Shown in pieces: positions 28,602-37,764 of a stretch of DNA of 64,000 nt (the first letter of the stretch is position 1; every line of letters starts with the position of its first letter). Position numbers and translations under genes: made by a program. The notes beneath the pieces are model-generated. The model had not been told where the DNA came from, did no database searches, and saw only the letters and a program-made list of their open reading frames with translations. Source of the DNA: Mesorhizobium sp. M1E.F.Ca.ET.045.02.1.1 (GTDB lineage Bacteria > Pseudomonadota > Alphaproteobacteria > Rhizobiales > Rhizobiaceae); the NCBI RefSeq assembly GCF_003952485.1, contig NZ_CP034447.1:124001-188000 (forward strand). The letters are read 5' to 3'.

Positions 28602-28769
28602 AGAAACTCATCTCGCCTTCCTTCTTCCTTGGGGCTTCTCGTGGGAAGAGCGAATATGGAGGCCGGTGGGCCAAGCAGATCATGCAGACCCGCGGAGTCG
28701 TTTCGCGGGCCTTGCGCGGCATTGGCGGTCCAGGCGGCACTCAAACTAACGGAACTGTTGTCGTATGTT

Positions 28770-28779
28770 TGGTCTACCA
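28770..28779 (+). promoter_or_regulatory. GntR-type palindrome upstream of gabD
   Basis: TGGTCTACCA is a perfect palindrome of the TGGT-N2-ACCA type bound by FadR-subfamily GntR regulators. The same decamer lies at the same place before the decayed gabD copy (52734). Confidence 0.5.
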
Positions 28780-28895
28780 GCTGCTTTGCCGAGGCCCTAG
28801 GACGAACCCGCTGGTGCAGAATACACACCGACGGCCTGTCGACCTGGATGTTCGCTGCGTTGAGGAGGAATCCGGTATTGCCCCTGTGCCTGCCG

Positions 28896-30353
28896 ATGAT
28901 CCGCCGTCTGAAATCCCCGCACCTGTTTGGAGCCATCGACCGCCTGCCGGCACTCGGCAGACCGGTTGGCAATAAGACGTTCGAGGTCGTCAATCCGTCG
29001 ACCGGCGAAGTTTTGGCAGAGCTTCCCGATATGGGCGTGGAGGAGACACGTGCTGCGGTAGACAAGGCCTATGTTGCGCAGTCGGGATGGGCCGCGTTGA
29101 CTGCCCGAGAGCGTAGCGACGTTCTTTGGCGATGGCATCAGCTGATCATCGACCATGCAGGCGATCTCGCCGCGATTCTGACTGCGGAAATGGGCAAGCC
29201 GCTTGCCGAAGCCATGTCAGAGGTATCGCATGCGGCGGCGTATCTGCAATGGTATGCCGAGGAGGCCAATCGCGTCTATGGCGAGACGATCTCGGCACCC
29301 TCGACAGACCGCCGAATGCTAGTGATCAAGCAGCCCATCGGCGTTGTTGGCACGATCACGCCATGGAATTTCCCGGCCTCCATGGTGGCGCGCAAAATCT
29401 CGCCGGCCTTGGCTGCGGGCTGCACGATCGTGCTCAAGCCCGCTGAACAGACGCCGCTCGTGGCTGGCGCAATGTTCGCCCTTGCCCATCAGGCCGGCTT
29501 TCCCGATGGCGTGGTCAACCTGATCTATGCGTCCGAAGGTGATCGCGTCGGCCGTGAACTCTGCACCAATTCCAAGATCCGCAAGATCAGCTTCACCGGT
29601 TCGACCGAGGTCGGGCGGCTGCTGATGCGTCAGTGCTCTGACCAGATCAAGAAGGTTAGCCTTGAGCTCGGCGGCAACGCACCTTTCATCATCTTCGATG
29701 ATGCCGACATCGACGCTGCTGTTGACGGTGCGATCCAGGCGAAGTTTCGCAATGCCGGCCAGACCTGCGTTTCGGCGAACCGTATTTACGTCCAATCGAG
29801 CGTTCACGATGAGTTCGTCAAGAAATTCGTGGAGAAAGTCCGGCACTTGTCGGTTGGCGACGGATTCGATGCCGGAGTGGACATCGGACCGCTCATCGAC
29901 AGGCATGCTCTGGCCAAGATAGAGTCTCACATCGCAGATGCCATTGCGAAAGGCGGCACAATACGATGCGGGGGCCAACGTATCGGCAAGAATGGCACGT
30001 TTTTCAAACCCACGGTCCTCACCGAGATTTCCAGCGTCATGGCAGTCGCGCAAGAGGAGACATTCGGGCCGCTGGCGCCGATCATTCGCTTCAACGATGC
30101 GGATCAGGTCGTGCGCGAGGCCAATGACACGATTTACGGCCTCGCCGCATACTTCTATGCCTCCAACATGAAGCGGGTCTGGCGTGTGGCAGAGGCTCTG
30201 GAATATGGCATGGTTGGCATAAACACGGGACGCATGTCCTCGGAGGCGGCACCGTTTGGCGGCATGAAGCAATCCGGCATCGGGCGGGAGGGTTCCCGCC
30301 ATGGCCTCGAGGACTATCTGGAAATGAAATATCTCTGCATGGGCGGGATTTGA
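28896..30353 (+). CDS. gabD: NAD(P)-dependent succinate-semialdehyde dehydrogenase
   Basis: GabD oxidises succinate semialdehyde to succinate, the last step of the GABA shunt. The 485-residue protein has every ALDH landmark: TITPWNFPASMVARKISPAL, the Rossmann-region KPAEQTPL, FTGSTEVG, the glutamate in [10 protein letters not shown], the catalytic cysteine in [11 protein letters not shown], and EETFGPLAPI. C-terminal MKQSGIGREGSRHGLEDYLE fits SSADH. ATG 28896 is given. A TTG six codons earlier follows a GAGGAGGAA site and may be the real start. The gene lies about 300 bp after the M16 gene and has a decayed paralogue at 52.8 kb. Confidence 0.94.
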   Translation: MIRRLKSPHLFGAIDRLPALGRPVGNKTFEVVNPSTGEVLAELPDMGVEETRAAVDKAYVAQSGWAALTARERSDVLWRWHQLIIDHAGDLAAILTAEMGKPLAEAMSEVSHAAAYLQWYAEEANRVYGETISAPSTDRRMLVIKQPIGVVGTITPWNFPASMVARKISPALAAGCTIVLKPAEQTPLVAGAMFALAHQAGFPDGVVNLIYASEGDRVGRELCTNSKIRKISFTGSTEVGRLLMRQCSDQIKKVSLELGGNAPFIIFDDADIDAAVDGAIQAKFRNAGQTCVSANRIYVQSSVHDEFVKKFVEKVRHLSVGDGFDAGVDIGPLIDRHALAKIESHIADAIAKGGTIRCGGQRIGKNGTFFKPTVLTEISSVMAVAQEETFGPLAPIIRFNDADQVVREANDTIYGLAAYFYASNMKRVWRVAEALEYGMVGINTGRMSSEAAPFGGMKQSGIGREGSRHGLEDYLEMKYLCMGGI

Positions 30354-30381
30354 AACCTGCTGCACTGTCTCTCCGCCCACC

Positions 30382-30402
30382 GGCCGCCCACCGGGGGCGG
30401 CC
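30382..30402 (+). terminator. Hairpin after gabD
   Basis: GGCCGCC and GGCGGCC form a 7-bp GC stem 28 bp past the gabD stop; no T-run follows. Confidence 0.45.
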
Positions 30403-30459
30403 TGCGGTCAATGCCGCCACCTAATTTGAAGTTCCAAACGCCGTTGACCTGAAACACGG

Positions 30460-30564
30460 ATGCCCGGCAGGAGACTGAGCTCGCTGCCGGGCCGGACATG
30501 CCTTGGGAGGGCATAAGTCAGCGCTCCTAGGGCCGATGGGGCCACTCAGTTCGTGCGCCTTTTG
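30460..30564 (-). ncRNA. Candidate NifA-dependent small RNA
   Basis: A leftward NifA/sigma-54 promoter (30576-30667) faces only the 3' side of gabD. A transcript starting near 30564 would meet the 9-bp hairpin GCCCGGCAG/CTGCCGGGC at 30462-30492 after about 70-100 nt. No convincing protein frame is present. This is inferred from the promoter and hairpin alone. Confidence 0.25.
30462..30492. terminator. Second hairpin beyond gabD, works in either direction
   Basis: GCCCGGCAG pairs with CTGCCGGGC (9 bp, 13-nt loop). Read leftward it is followed by ATCCGTGTTT. Confidence 0.5.
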
Positions 30565-30575
30565 CCGATTGCGTT

Positions 30576-30591
30576 GCATGTGCCGTGCCAA
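30576..30591 (-). promoter_or_regulatory. Orphan sigma-54 promoter pointing left
   Basis: Read leftward it is TTGGCACGGCACATGC, one base different from the promoter of the M16 gene, with GG-N10-GC. No matching gene lies downstream. Confidence 0.62.
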
Positions 30592-30651
30592 GCCAAAAAG
30601 CATTGATAAACCGCCGATGGATCAGCTTTTGCCCTGTTGCGCACTCTACAT

Positions 30652-30667
30652 TGTGGGATATGCGACA
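30652..30667 (-). promoter_or_regulatory. NifA site upstream of the orphan promoter
   Basis: TGTGGGATATGCGACA fits TGT-N10-ACA and lies 60 bp from the -24 box, the same spacing as at the M16 gene. Confidence 0.6.
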
Positions 30668-31149
30668 ATGCCCAAGCGGTTGGATCGTCGTGTTGCAGAC
30701 CCCCAGACGGGTCATGATTGCTATTCTTAGGACAGTGCGCAGCAAGCGCTACCCGCTGTACTACAGGCACACCATTTCCATAATCAAGCGGTGAGTGCGA
30801 TGTCTGACCGAGCTGTCGGTCCAGGGGACAGTGTGAGGTCTCAAATCCCTCCATATTGTTGCACCCGCCGGTCCAACAGGACTGCAGGTCCGGACTCAAA
30901 GGATCTTGGCTGCTATGGCGACATTGCGGTGCACGCCGCTTTCCGACCACTGATGTGGGTTTAGGTCGAGGCCGGCCCTAATGAACCACCGCCTTGGCAA
31001 CTTCACCGATGTCATTGTGGCGTCGGCCGACGCCTGACCAGAGCGTACCCGCAAGGCGCCATGCAGATCTGTCGGCGGGCGAACTGTTGGTGACGGGTCA
31101 GCTGCGAGCGAACGTTCATCCACTGACGCACAGCGCGGACTGTCGCATT

Positions 31150-31960
31150 TCAAATTAGGAAATCTCTGTAGCCACCATTCATGAGCGCGCGGCCACGCGA
31201 GACGGCCCGACGGATGCGGTCGCGCAGATGATCGCGAGGATCCGCCCAGTCGGCATGGACGCGCCGTTGACCGATGAGAACTTCGGCGAGCTCGCGATGT
31301 GGTGCTCCGGCGAGCGAACCGTCGAGCGCACGAAGAACGAAGGACAAACGGACGCCGCGCTTTTCCGGCGCAAACAAGCGGGGGGGCAAATGTTGCCCTA
31401 GACTGAGAGCATTGAGGCACTCCAGTCCCCTCAGTCGATGCTTTAAAAGCACCGCGGGCCAGATGGCTTGCGTATGCAGGCAAACAGGGTGGAGGATATT
31501 CGCGCCCGAGACGGCGAGCTGCAGCGCGTGGTCCGCATTGCGAAGAAGAACATGCTGGCTCTTGTCGGGCGCCTGCAGGACGGTTGCACGACAGGGCAAT
31601 GCCGAGAGTTCGAACGGCGGTGTCGGCGACGAGGCAGGCAACCGTTCCGCAATGAGCGGCAGCACATGGACGCACCAGAGCGGACACCAGAATACGACCG
31701 AAGCGCGGCCACAAGACTCCGCGAAACAGAACACCCCAGCGTGACAGGTCGCCGGCCGACGCGACCATATCGAGAAAGGGTCGGAGAGACCAAGTCTTGC
31801 AATGCTGGCGCGCAGCGGTCAGATCGCGCTGGAACGCCGGGTTGCGGCGTAAGAACTCCCAAGCCCACTCCCGCAGCGTCAGGCCAGCGGTGTAGTCGTA
31901 TGATCTTTCATCCCGCCAATCGGCCTGATCCGCGCCAGTCAGGAGATTCATGACTGACAC
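31150..31960 (-). pseudogene. DUF6499/DUF2285 protein of integrative elements, frameshifted
   Basis: This family is common in rhizobial conjugative elements and may regulate excision or transfer. The first frame (start near 31960) has the DUF6499 block DWRDERSYDYTAGLTLREWA followed by WEFLRRNPAFQRDL. Near 31690-31740 the reading moves to another frame, which carries VVFWCPLWCVHVLPL and then the DUF2285 part HVLLRNADHALQLAVSGANI, ending RRVHADWADPRDHLRDRIRR. The two frames join at the expected point, so a single indel broke the gene. Confidence 0.72.
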
Positions 31961-32481
31961 CCCCTGCCCGCGCCTGCGTGCGTCGAAACATTATGCCACT
32001 TCGCAAAGCACCGGCGAAGGCAGCAGACGTCGAAGGCACCTTTTTGTTGAAGCGTGCGGCATTGGCACTGGCGACGACACAAGATGTGCCCAAATTGCCA
32101 CCAGACCGTCGAACGGGCACAGCGACGGCCAGCGCGACCTGAGCACGCCAAGGGAATTGATTCCTTAACGGTCATCGGCTCCTGCGTCGCGATCCAGACG
32201 TCCCTTGAAGGCGCAGTAGCGCGGCAGTGGATCGCACGCTGCTTGTCGGCAAGTTGTCGTAGCGGCGGCGCCATAGGCACGGTCATCGGAGGGTCTCCTG
32301 CGGCAAGTTTTCGCCATTGGAGGCCAATCTCCCCGCTATGGCAGCCTGTGCAGTTGCACAGGTGAAGCGGACCAATCAGGGGGGAGCTATGGCGGAAACT
32401 GGGTGATGACGGTTTGAGGAGAGCGGCGTATCGAGGCGGGTGATGAAGCCTGCCAGTACCTCTCAAGGAGAGCGATACGCC

Positions 32482-32951
32482 ATGAACGAGACTATCAACA
32501 TTGTTCGCCTTCGTCAGCCCGACGAAATCGGTGATACCTGACGGATGTACTTCGCAGCGGCGCGCGCAAATTGCTTGCGCAGGCGATCGAGATGGAAGCC
32601 GAGGCGTATGCTAAGGCGGTCGACTGCCTGACGAAGGATCAGAATGCGTTCCTGGCGTTTTACGATTTCCCCGCCGAACACCGGGATCATCTGCGAAGGT
32701 CCAATCCCATCGAAAGCGTCTTTGCGACCGTTCGCCACCGCACGGTGCGTACCAAGGGCTCGCTATCCTCGACAACCGCCCAGCTGATGGTCTTCAAGCT
32801 GGTCATGGCCGCGGCCAGGACGTGGCGACGATTGAAAGGACAAAATCAGTTGCCGAAACTCATCGCAGGTGCCAGGTTCCTGGACGGAATCGAGGTCATC
32901 GAAACGAAGCCGCAGAGCGCCGCTTGATCAGCCTCGTCACCCAAATTCCAG
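32482..32951 (+). mobile_element. IS256-family element with large internal deletion
   Basis: The start of an IS256 transposase (MNETINIVRLRQPDEIGD, then ARKLLAQAIEMEAEAYA after a 1-nt frameshift) is joined directly to the C-terminal quarter (LRRSNPIESVFATVRHRTVR, LIAGARFLDGIEVIE). The catalytic middle, roughly 800 bp, is gone. The right terminal sequence CCAAATTCCAG at about 32941 resembles the right end of the IS256 copy at 46.6-48.0 kb. It could still be mobilised in trans. Confidence 0.75.
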
Positions 32952-33125
32952 CATAGCTCCATCGGAACTGCCAGCCTTCCTTGCCGATCAGGCGCAGATC
33001 AGCGCTGACGATACCGAGGACGGCGACGGCGATCACCTCCAGGCCGCCAAGTAACGACCCTCAAAACACCGCCCTGGGCCGGCCGTCCCATCGGGCCTTT
33101 CTGTTTCTGGACAAAGAGCAAACAT

Positions 33126-34289
33126 ATGTCCGCAAGCGACATTTACGAGAATGCCCCACTCGGGAAGCTGATCAACTATGGTGATCGTGCCCCCAAACCG
33201 CTCGCCCGACAGGACCGTCTCATGAACGCCCTTCCCGCACGAGCCGCCGGCATTCCGGCTGGCTTCCTCGATCAGACCGCGTCCAACCGGACCAGCCGCG
33301 CCACCCGGATTCTGCATGCCGCCGACCATATCACGCCCTTTCTCGAACGGGGTCGGCCGATCGGCGCGAATGCAAGGGAGCGGGCTTTGCAAAGACCGGC
33401 AAGGCAGAATGGGATTCCTGGGGAACTGGTCGAGGCCAGCCTGAACCGGTATCTTGTGCCTGCCCTCGGGAGTCGCTCTATCCACCATGTGACCGACACC
33501 GACATTGCTAACATCACCAATAAGATCGTCGCCGGGGGTCACCCGCAAGCGGCTAACACGGCCTTCTGGTATATGCGGGCATTTTCAACTGGTGTCGCAA
33601 ACCGCCGCAACGGCTCATCGCGGTTTCCCCGCGAGGAATTGGAAAATCCGGCCCCGATCGTCAAGCGCAAGCGAGTGGTGAACGATGCCGAACTGGCGGC
33701 TATATGGACGGGCTGTGAGCCCGAACCGGGCGATATCGGCTATTCGTTCGGCTCCATCGTCAAGCTGCTCATGCTGACCGGACAGAGGCGTACGGAAGTT
33801 GCCGCGATGCGTTGGTCTGAACTCAACCTTGAAGCCGGAACATGGGAACTATCGGGTGACCGCACGAAGAACGAAGAGCCTACGCTTATTCCGCTGTCCA
33901 CACTGGCGGTGTCGGTCCCCCAGTCGGTACCGAAGACCAATGACACGTTTGTTTTCCCTGCGAGGGGCAACGGAAAAAGCCACTTCTCAGGCTACGCGAA
34001 GGGCAAGAAGGCTCTAGACGGCAAGGTCAATATTGACGGGGTGGCTTTGGAGAACTGGACCCTTCACGATCTGCGCAGGACGCTCGCGACAAATCTCGGC
34101 AGGCGGCAGGTATTGCCACACGTCATCGAGCACATACTGAATTACAAGGCGGCGTCCCTGACAGACATAGGCGAAATCTACAATCTCTATACCTACGTCA
34201 AGGAGAAGCGCGAGGTGTTGCAGATGTGGTCAAATCACATCGAATGGATGATCAAGCAGGCGGCGGAAATGGACGCTCTGGCGGCGTAG
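33126..34289 (+). CDS. Tyrosine recombinase/integrase with a chimeric N-terminus
   Basis: The C-terminal two thirds are a phage/ICE-type tyrosine integrase. It has the arm region VEASLNRYLVPALGSRSIHH, box I arginine in LTGQRRTEVAAMRW, HxxR in LHDLRRTLATNLG, and the tyrosine region IGEIYNLYTYVKEKREVL. The box II histidine usually seen in ILNH is Tyr here (EHILNYKAAS), so activity is doubtful. The first 110 residues do not look like an integrase: MSASDIYENAPLGKLINYGD resembles an unrelated ICE protein. The second chunk (RTSRATRILHAADHITPFL) recurs in copy 2. The 3' end overlaps the convergent metallopeptidase gene by 38 nt. Confidence 0.7.
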   Translation: MSASDIYENAPLGKLINYGDRAPKPLARQDRLMNALPARAAGIPAGFLDQTASNRTSRATRILHAADHITPFLERGRPIGANARERALQRPARQNGIPGELVEASLNRYLVPALGSRSIHHVTDTDIANITNKIVAGGHPQAANTAFWYMRAFSTGVANRRNGSSRFPREELENPAPIVKRKRVVNDAELAAIWTGCEPEPGDIGYSFGSIVKLLMLTGQRRTEVAAMRWSELNLEAGTWELSGDRTKNEEPTLIPLSTLAVSVPQSVPKTNDTFVFPARGNGKSHFSGYAKGKKALDGKVNIDGVALENWTLHDLRRTLATNLGRRQVLPHVIEHILNYKAASLTDIGEIYNLYTYVKEKREVLQMWSNHIEWMIKQAAEMDALAA

Positions 34290-34907
34290 CTACTGGCATG
34301 GGCGGAAGATGCGGCGCAACAATCGTCAGAGCCTCATCGAATTGGAGATCATGCTTGACCAGCAAATGCGCGGCCAATGCTTGGATGGCCGACCAGTGAT
34401 CGAGTACTAGCCGGGCCGTGCGATCTTCGATCCGCCTCCAACCGGGGCGGCGCGGCATCAGGAACCGCAACTCACCATAGATTCGCTTGGCATCCGCGTA
34501 GTCGCTGCTCCCCTCATTCGCGTCGGACGCATTCATCGCCATATCGCGCGGGTCCAGATAGCCTTCGAATGCGGATTCTGCAAAAGGACCTGCCAGACAC
34601 GTAACTATCTGCCGGATCGCATCATCGCGTTCCAAATATCGATCCATATCGTCCTCGAAAATCGGCTTTCGCTTCGAGGTGAATCCTTGCGCTAAATAAA
34701 AAGCCTTGCATATGACAACACCATAGTAATCTCCGTCACCGGCGTCGGGGTAAATACTAACACTTGAGAAAGCAGGGAATTCACGGTCGTCGTCGAACAA
34801 CTGACGCTGCAAAACGATGGCGGCCACCGCGTGCCCGGCTTCGTGGTGCGCCACAAGCGGGAGAGGTTCGGAGGCTACATTCATGCGGTGCGGCTCTCAG
34901 GTCCAGT
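33799..34907. repeat. 1.1-kb direct repeat, copy 1 (integrase 3' part plus HEAGH gene)
   Basis: From the integrase GAAGTTGCCGCGATGCGTTG onward to the sequence before the metallopeptidase start, this is nearly identical to 36135-37242, with scattered substitutions and a 4-bp indel near 34268. Confidence 0.92.
34252..34884 (-). CDS. HEAGH zinc metallopeptidase-like protein, copy 1
   Basis: The 210-residue protein has the zinc-binding HEAGHAVAAIV motif near residue 14, as in M41-type (FtsH-like) peptidases but without an AAA domain. The middle has a conserved-looking EDDMDRYLERDDAIRQIVTC with LAGPFAESAFEGY, where a third zinc ligand may lie. No membrane segment or signal is seen. Such small HEAGH proteins are frequent in mobile elements; substrate is unknown. 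A near-identical copy lies at 36570-37220, and it is convergent with the integrase. Confidence 0.75.
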   Translation of the reverse strand: MNVASEPLPLVAHHEAGHAVAAIVLQRQLFDDDREFPAFSSVSIYPDAGDGDYYGVVICKAFYLAQGFTSKRKPIFEDDMDRYLERDDAIRQIVTCLAGPFAESAFEGYLDPRDMAMNASDANEGSSDYADAKRIYGELRFLMPRRPGWRRIEDRTARLVLDHWSAIQALAAHLLVKHDLQFDEALTIVAPHLPPMPVATPPERPFPPPA

Positions 34908-34970
34908 TTCCATCCAAGCCCTGATATCGGATTCAAGCCATGCGACTCGGCCGGGGGAGATGCGCCGCCG
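34881..34970 (-). pseudogene. AlpA-type excisionase tail fragment
   Basis: The frame ends in RISPGRVAWLESDIRAWME, the C-terminal signature of AlpA-family phage/ICE regulators. The HTH part is absent; it is fused in frame to a peptidase fragment. Confidence 0.5.
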
Positions 34971-34976
34971 CCTAGG

Positions 34977-35159
34977 GAACAGGCCTGCCTTCAGAGCCGC
35001 GCGGTCGCGCTCGAACTGCGTTCCACCGAAGTGCTTCAGGGTCTTTGCCGACTGGCCGGCGGCCCAGGCAAGTGCCCGCTCGCCCTCTACATCTTCAAGC
35101 CAGAGATAGGGATCGTCGTCGGGAGCATCCAGCGTTGGACGGACATCAAATGCGTTCAT
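34977..35159 (-). pseudogene. Prolyl oligopeptidase N-terminal fragment
   Basis: Reverse frame DDDPYLWLEDVEGERALAW then FERDRAAL is the start of an S9A prolyl oligopeptidase. Only about 60 residues remain of roughly 700; the reading continues into the AlpA fragment. Confidence 0.55.
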
Positions 35160-35289
35160 GTCCGGACAGCCTTCAGAAAGAAGGGATAGAGGCTTCCGTC
35201 GGCTCGGGTCTCCGCGGTGTTGGCGGCGGCGACGGCATGTTCGAAAGGCGTGATCATGGGAAATTCCTTTCGGTCGATCCAGAGCGGCA

Positions 35290-35970
35290 GTGCTTTTGCC
35301 CATAGGACCGCATTTGTCGTGCCAACTGGGAAATTCATTACAAAGCAATGCGATCGCTCCGATAGCGTTGTGTCTCCTGTCTGACATTGTTGGGAAGTCG
35401 ACACGCGCCCGTCGCAATGCGGTCGACCTTCCGCGCGAGTTGGGTGACCCGTGAAGGCGGCCGACCAGGACGATGTTGCGCTGATCGGCGACGAAGGCGC
35501 CGCCGGGCGAGATCGCGCATCAGGGGTTCGGTGACCGGCGTGTCGGCGAAGTCGAAGTCGTCGATGTCCTTGGCCAGCGGCAACTTGGCGACGGCGAGCT
35601 GGTATTTGATGGAGCGGGCCTGCTTCTCCGATATCTCGGCCTGCAAGAGATCACCGACAATCCTGGGCGGCTCGTGCTGTCGCTTGATGGCGACGCGCCC
35701 ATGATCTCGTCATAGGCGCTGCGCATTCCGTAGAGCTTCAGCGCTCCCATCAGTTCCAGTACCTCGGCGCGTTCCATGGCTGTTTGTCCTCCTGAGACTG
35801 TCATAGCGGGCGCAGTCGGCGACCGGCTCGTGAGCCAGCGTCAGGGCCTGGGGAATGGAAAGGATCGTGCCCGGCGCCGGATCGCGGCTGCGGGCCAGGA
35901 TGTTGAGGATCACCGGCGCCGACGATGCGCCGTGCTCGATGGCTTCCTGACAGGCGGCCTCGACCGCGCT
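35290..35970 (-). mobile_element. IS21-family fragment (istB start and istA end), copy 1
   Basis: This repeats 37245-37915 almost exactly. It holds the start of IstB (MERAEVLELMGALKLYGMRS, QAEISEKQARSIKYQLAVAK) with frame breaks and the last part of IstA (DPAPGTILSIPQALTLAHEP). Confidence 0.75.
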
Positions 35971-35982
35971 CAATCTGTCGGT

Positions 35983-36746
35983 CAGCCCGGACCAGCCGCG
36001 CCACCCGGATTCTGCATGCCGCCGACCAGATCACGCCCTTCCTCGAACGGGGTCGGCCGATCGGCGCGAGCGCTCTTCGTCCGATCATGACCCACGCCTT
36101 CGACGGCAGCGATGCGGAGGGATGCTGGGTCTGGAAAGTTGCCGCGATGCGTTGGTCTGAACTCAACCTTGAAGCCGGAACATGGGAACTATCGGGTGAC
36201 CGCACGAAGAACGAAGAGCCTACGCTTATTCCGCTGTCCACACTGGCGGTGTCGGTCCCCCAGTCGGTACCGAAGACCAATGACACGTTTGTTTTCCCTG
36301 CGAGGGGCAACGAAAGAAGCCACTTCTCAGGCTACGCGAAGGGCAAGAAGGCTCTAGACGGCAAGGTCAATATTGACGGGGTGGCTTTGGAGAACTGGAC
36401 CCTTCACGATCTGCGCAGGACGCTCGCGACAAATCTCGGCAGGCGGCAGGTATTGCCACACGTCATCGAGCACATACTGAATCACAAGGCGGCGTCCCTG
36501 ACAGACATAGGCGAAATCTACAATCTCTATACCTACGTCAAGGAGAAGCGCGAGGTGTTGCAGATGTGGTCAAATCACATCGAATGGCTGATCAAGCAGG
36601 CGGCGGAAACGCTCTGGCGGCGTAGCTACTGGCATGGGCGGAAGATGCGGCGCAACAATCGTCAGAGCCTCATCGAATTGGAGATCATGCTTGACCAGCA
36701 AATGCGCGGCCAATGCTTTGATGGCCGACCAGTGATCGAGTACTAG
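35983..36746 (+). pseudogene. Truncated integrase, copy 2
   Basis: The C-terminal catalytic half of the integrase is repeated (MRWSELNLEAGTWELSGDRT, HDLRRTLATNLG), but the arm-binding half and the box I arginine segment (LTGQRRTEVA) are missing. It is fused to the RTSRATRILHAADQITPFL chunk and an IS21 tail. This copy keeps the histidine in EHILNHKAAS that copy 1 lost. A 4-bp deletion near 36608 shifts the end into an unrelated extension. Confidence 0.75.
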
Positions 36747-37242
36747 CCGGGCCGTGCGATCTTCGATCCGCCTCCAACCGGGGCGGCGCGGCATCAGGAA
36801 CCGCAACTCACCATAGATTCGCTTGGCATCCGCGTAGTCGCTGCTCCCCTCATTCGCGTCGGACGCATTCATCGCCATATCGAACGGGTCCAGATAGCCT
36901 TCGAATGCGGATCCTGCAAAAGGACCTGCCAGACACGTAACTATCTCCCGGATCGCATCATCGCGTTCCAAATATCGATCCATATCGTCTTCGAAAATCG
37001 GCTTTCGCTTCGAGGTGAATCCTTGCGCTGAATAAAAAGCCTTGCCCATGACAACAACATAGTAATCTCCGTCACCGGCGTCGGGGTAAATACTAACACT
37101 TGAGAAAGCAGGGAATTCACGGTCGTCGTCGAACATCTGACGCTTCAAAACGATGGCGGCCACCGCGTGCCCGGCTTCGTGGTGCGCCACAAGCGGGAGA
37201 GGTTCGGAGGCTACATTCATGCGGTGCGGCTCTCAGGTCTAG
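36135..37242. repeat. 1.1-kb direct repeat, copy 2
   Basis: It matches 33799-34907 closely; the duplication spans the integrase catalytic half and the whole metallopeptidase gene. Confidence 0.92.
36570..37220 (-). CDS. HEAGH zinc metallopeptidase-like protein, copy 2
   Basis: The 216-residue protein is about 93-95% like copy 1 by eye. It keeps HEAGHAVAAIV and the EDDMDRYLERDDAIR region, with differences such as QRQLF to KRQMF and a different C-terminus (ERFRRLLDQPFDVI) caused by the downstream 4-bp deletion. Both copies keep an open frame while neighbouring mobile genes decay, which hints that the peptidase is under selection or that the duplication is recent. Confidence 0.72.
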   Translation of the reverse strand: MNVASEPLPLVAHHEAGHAVAAIVLKRQMFDDDREFPAFSSVSIYPDAGDGDYYVVVMGKAFYSAQGFTSKRKPIFEDDMDRYLERDDAIREIVTCLAGPFAGSAFEGYLDPFDMAMNASDANEGSSDYADAKRIYGELRFLMPRRPGWRRIEDRTARLVLDHWSAIKALAAHLLVKHDLQFDEALTIVAPHLPPMPVATPPERFRRLLDQPFDVI

Positions 37243-37399
37243 TTTGCTTTTGCCCATAGGACCGCATTTGTCGTGCCAACTGGGAAATTCATTACAAAGC
37301 AATGCGATCGCTCCGATAGCGTTGTGTCTCCTGTCTGACATTGTTGGGAAGTCGACACGCGCCCGTCGCAATGCGGTCGACCTTCCGCGCGAGTTGGGT

Positions 37400-37758
37400 G
37401 ACCCGTGAAGGCGGCCGACCAGGACGATGTTGCGCTGATCGGCGACGAAGGCGCCGCCGGGCGAGATCGCGCATCAGGGGTTCGGTGACCGGCGTGTCGG
37501 CGAAGTCGAAGTCGTCGATGTCCTTGGCCAGCGGCAACTTGGCGACGGCGAGCTGGTATTTGATGGAGCGGGCCTGCTTCTCCGATATCTCGGCCTGCAA
37601 GAGATCACCGACAATCCTGGGCGGCTCGTGCTGTCGCTTGATGGCGACGCGCCCATGATCTCGTCATAGGCGCTGCGCATTCCGTAGAGCTTCAGCGCTC
37701 CCATCAGTTCCAGTACCTCGGCGCGTTCCATGGCTGTTTGTCCTCCTGAGACTGTCAT
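37400..37758 (-). pseudogene. istB: istB helper ATPase, truncated and frameshifted
   Basis: The IstB start is MERAEVLELMGALKLYGMRS, and a frameshift then leads to ISEKQARSIKYQLAVAKLPL and FADTPVTEPLMRDLA. The Walker A region is lost. Confidence 0.75.
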
Positions 37759-37764
37759 AGCGGG

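Noticed and set aside
29319..30380. 353-codon reverse frame opposite gabD
   Set aside because: Shadow of the dehydrogenase gene; no domain features of its own.
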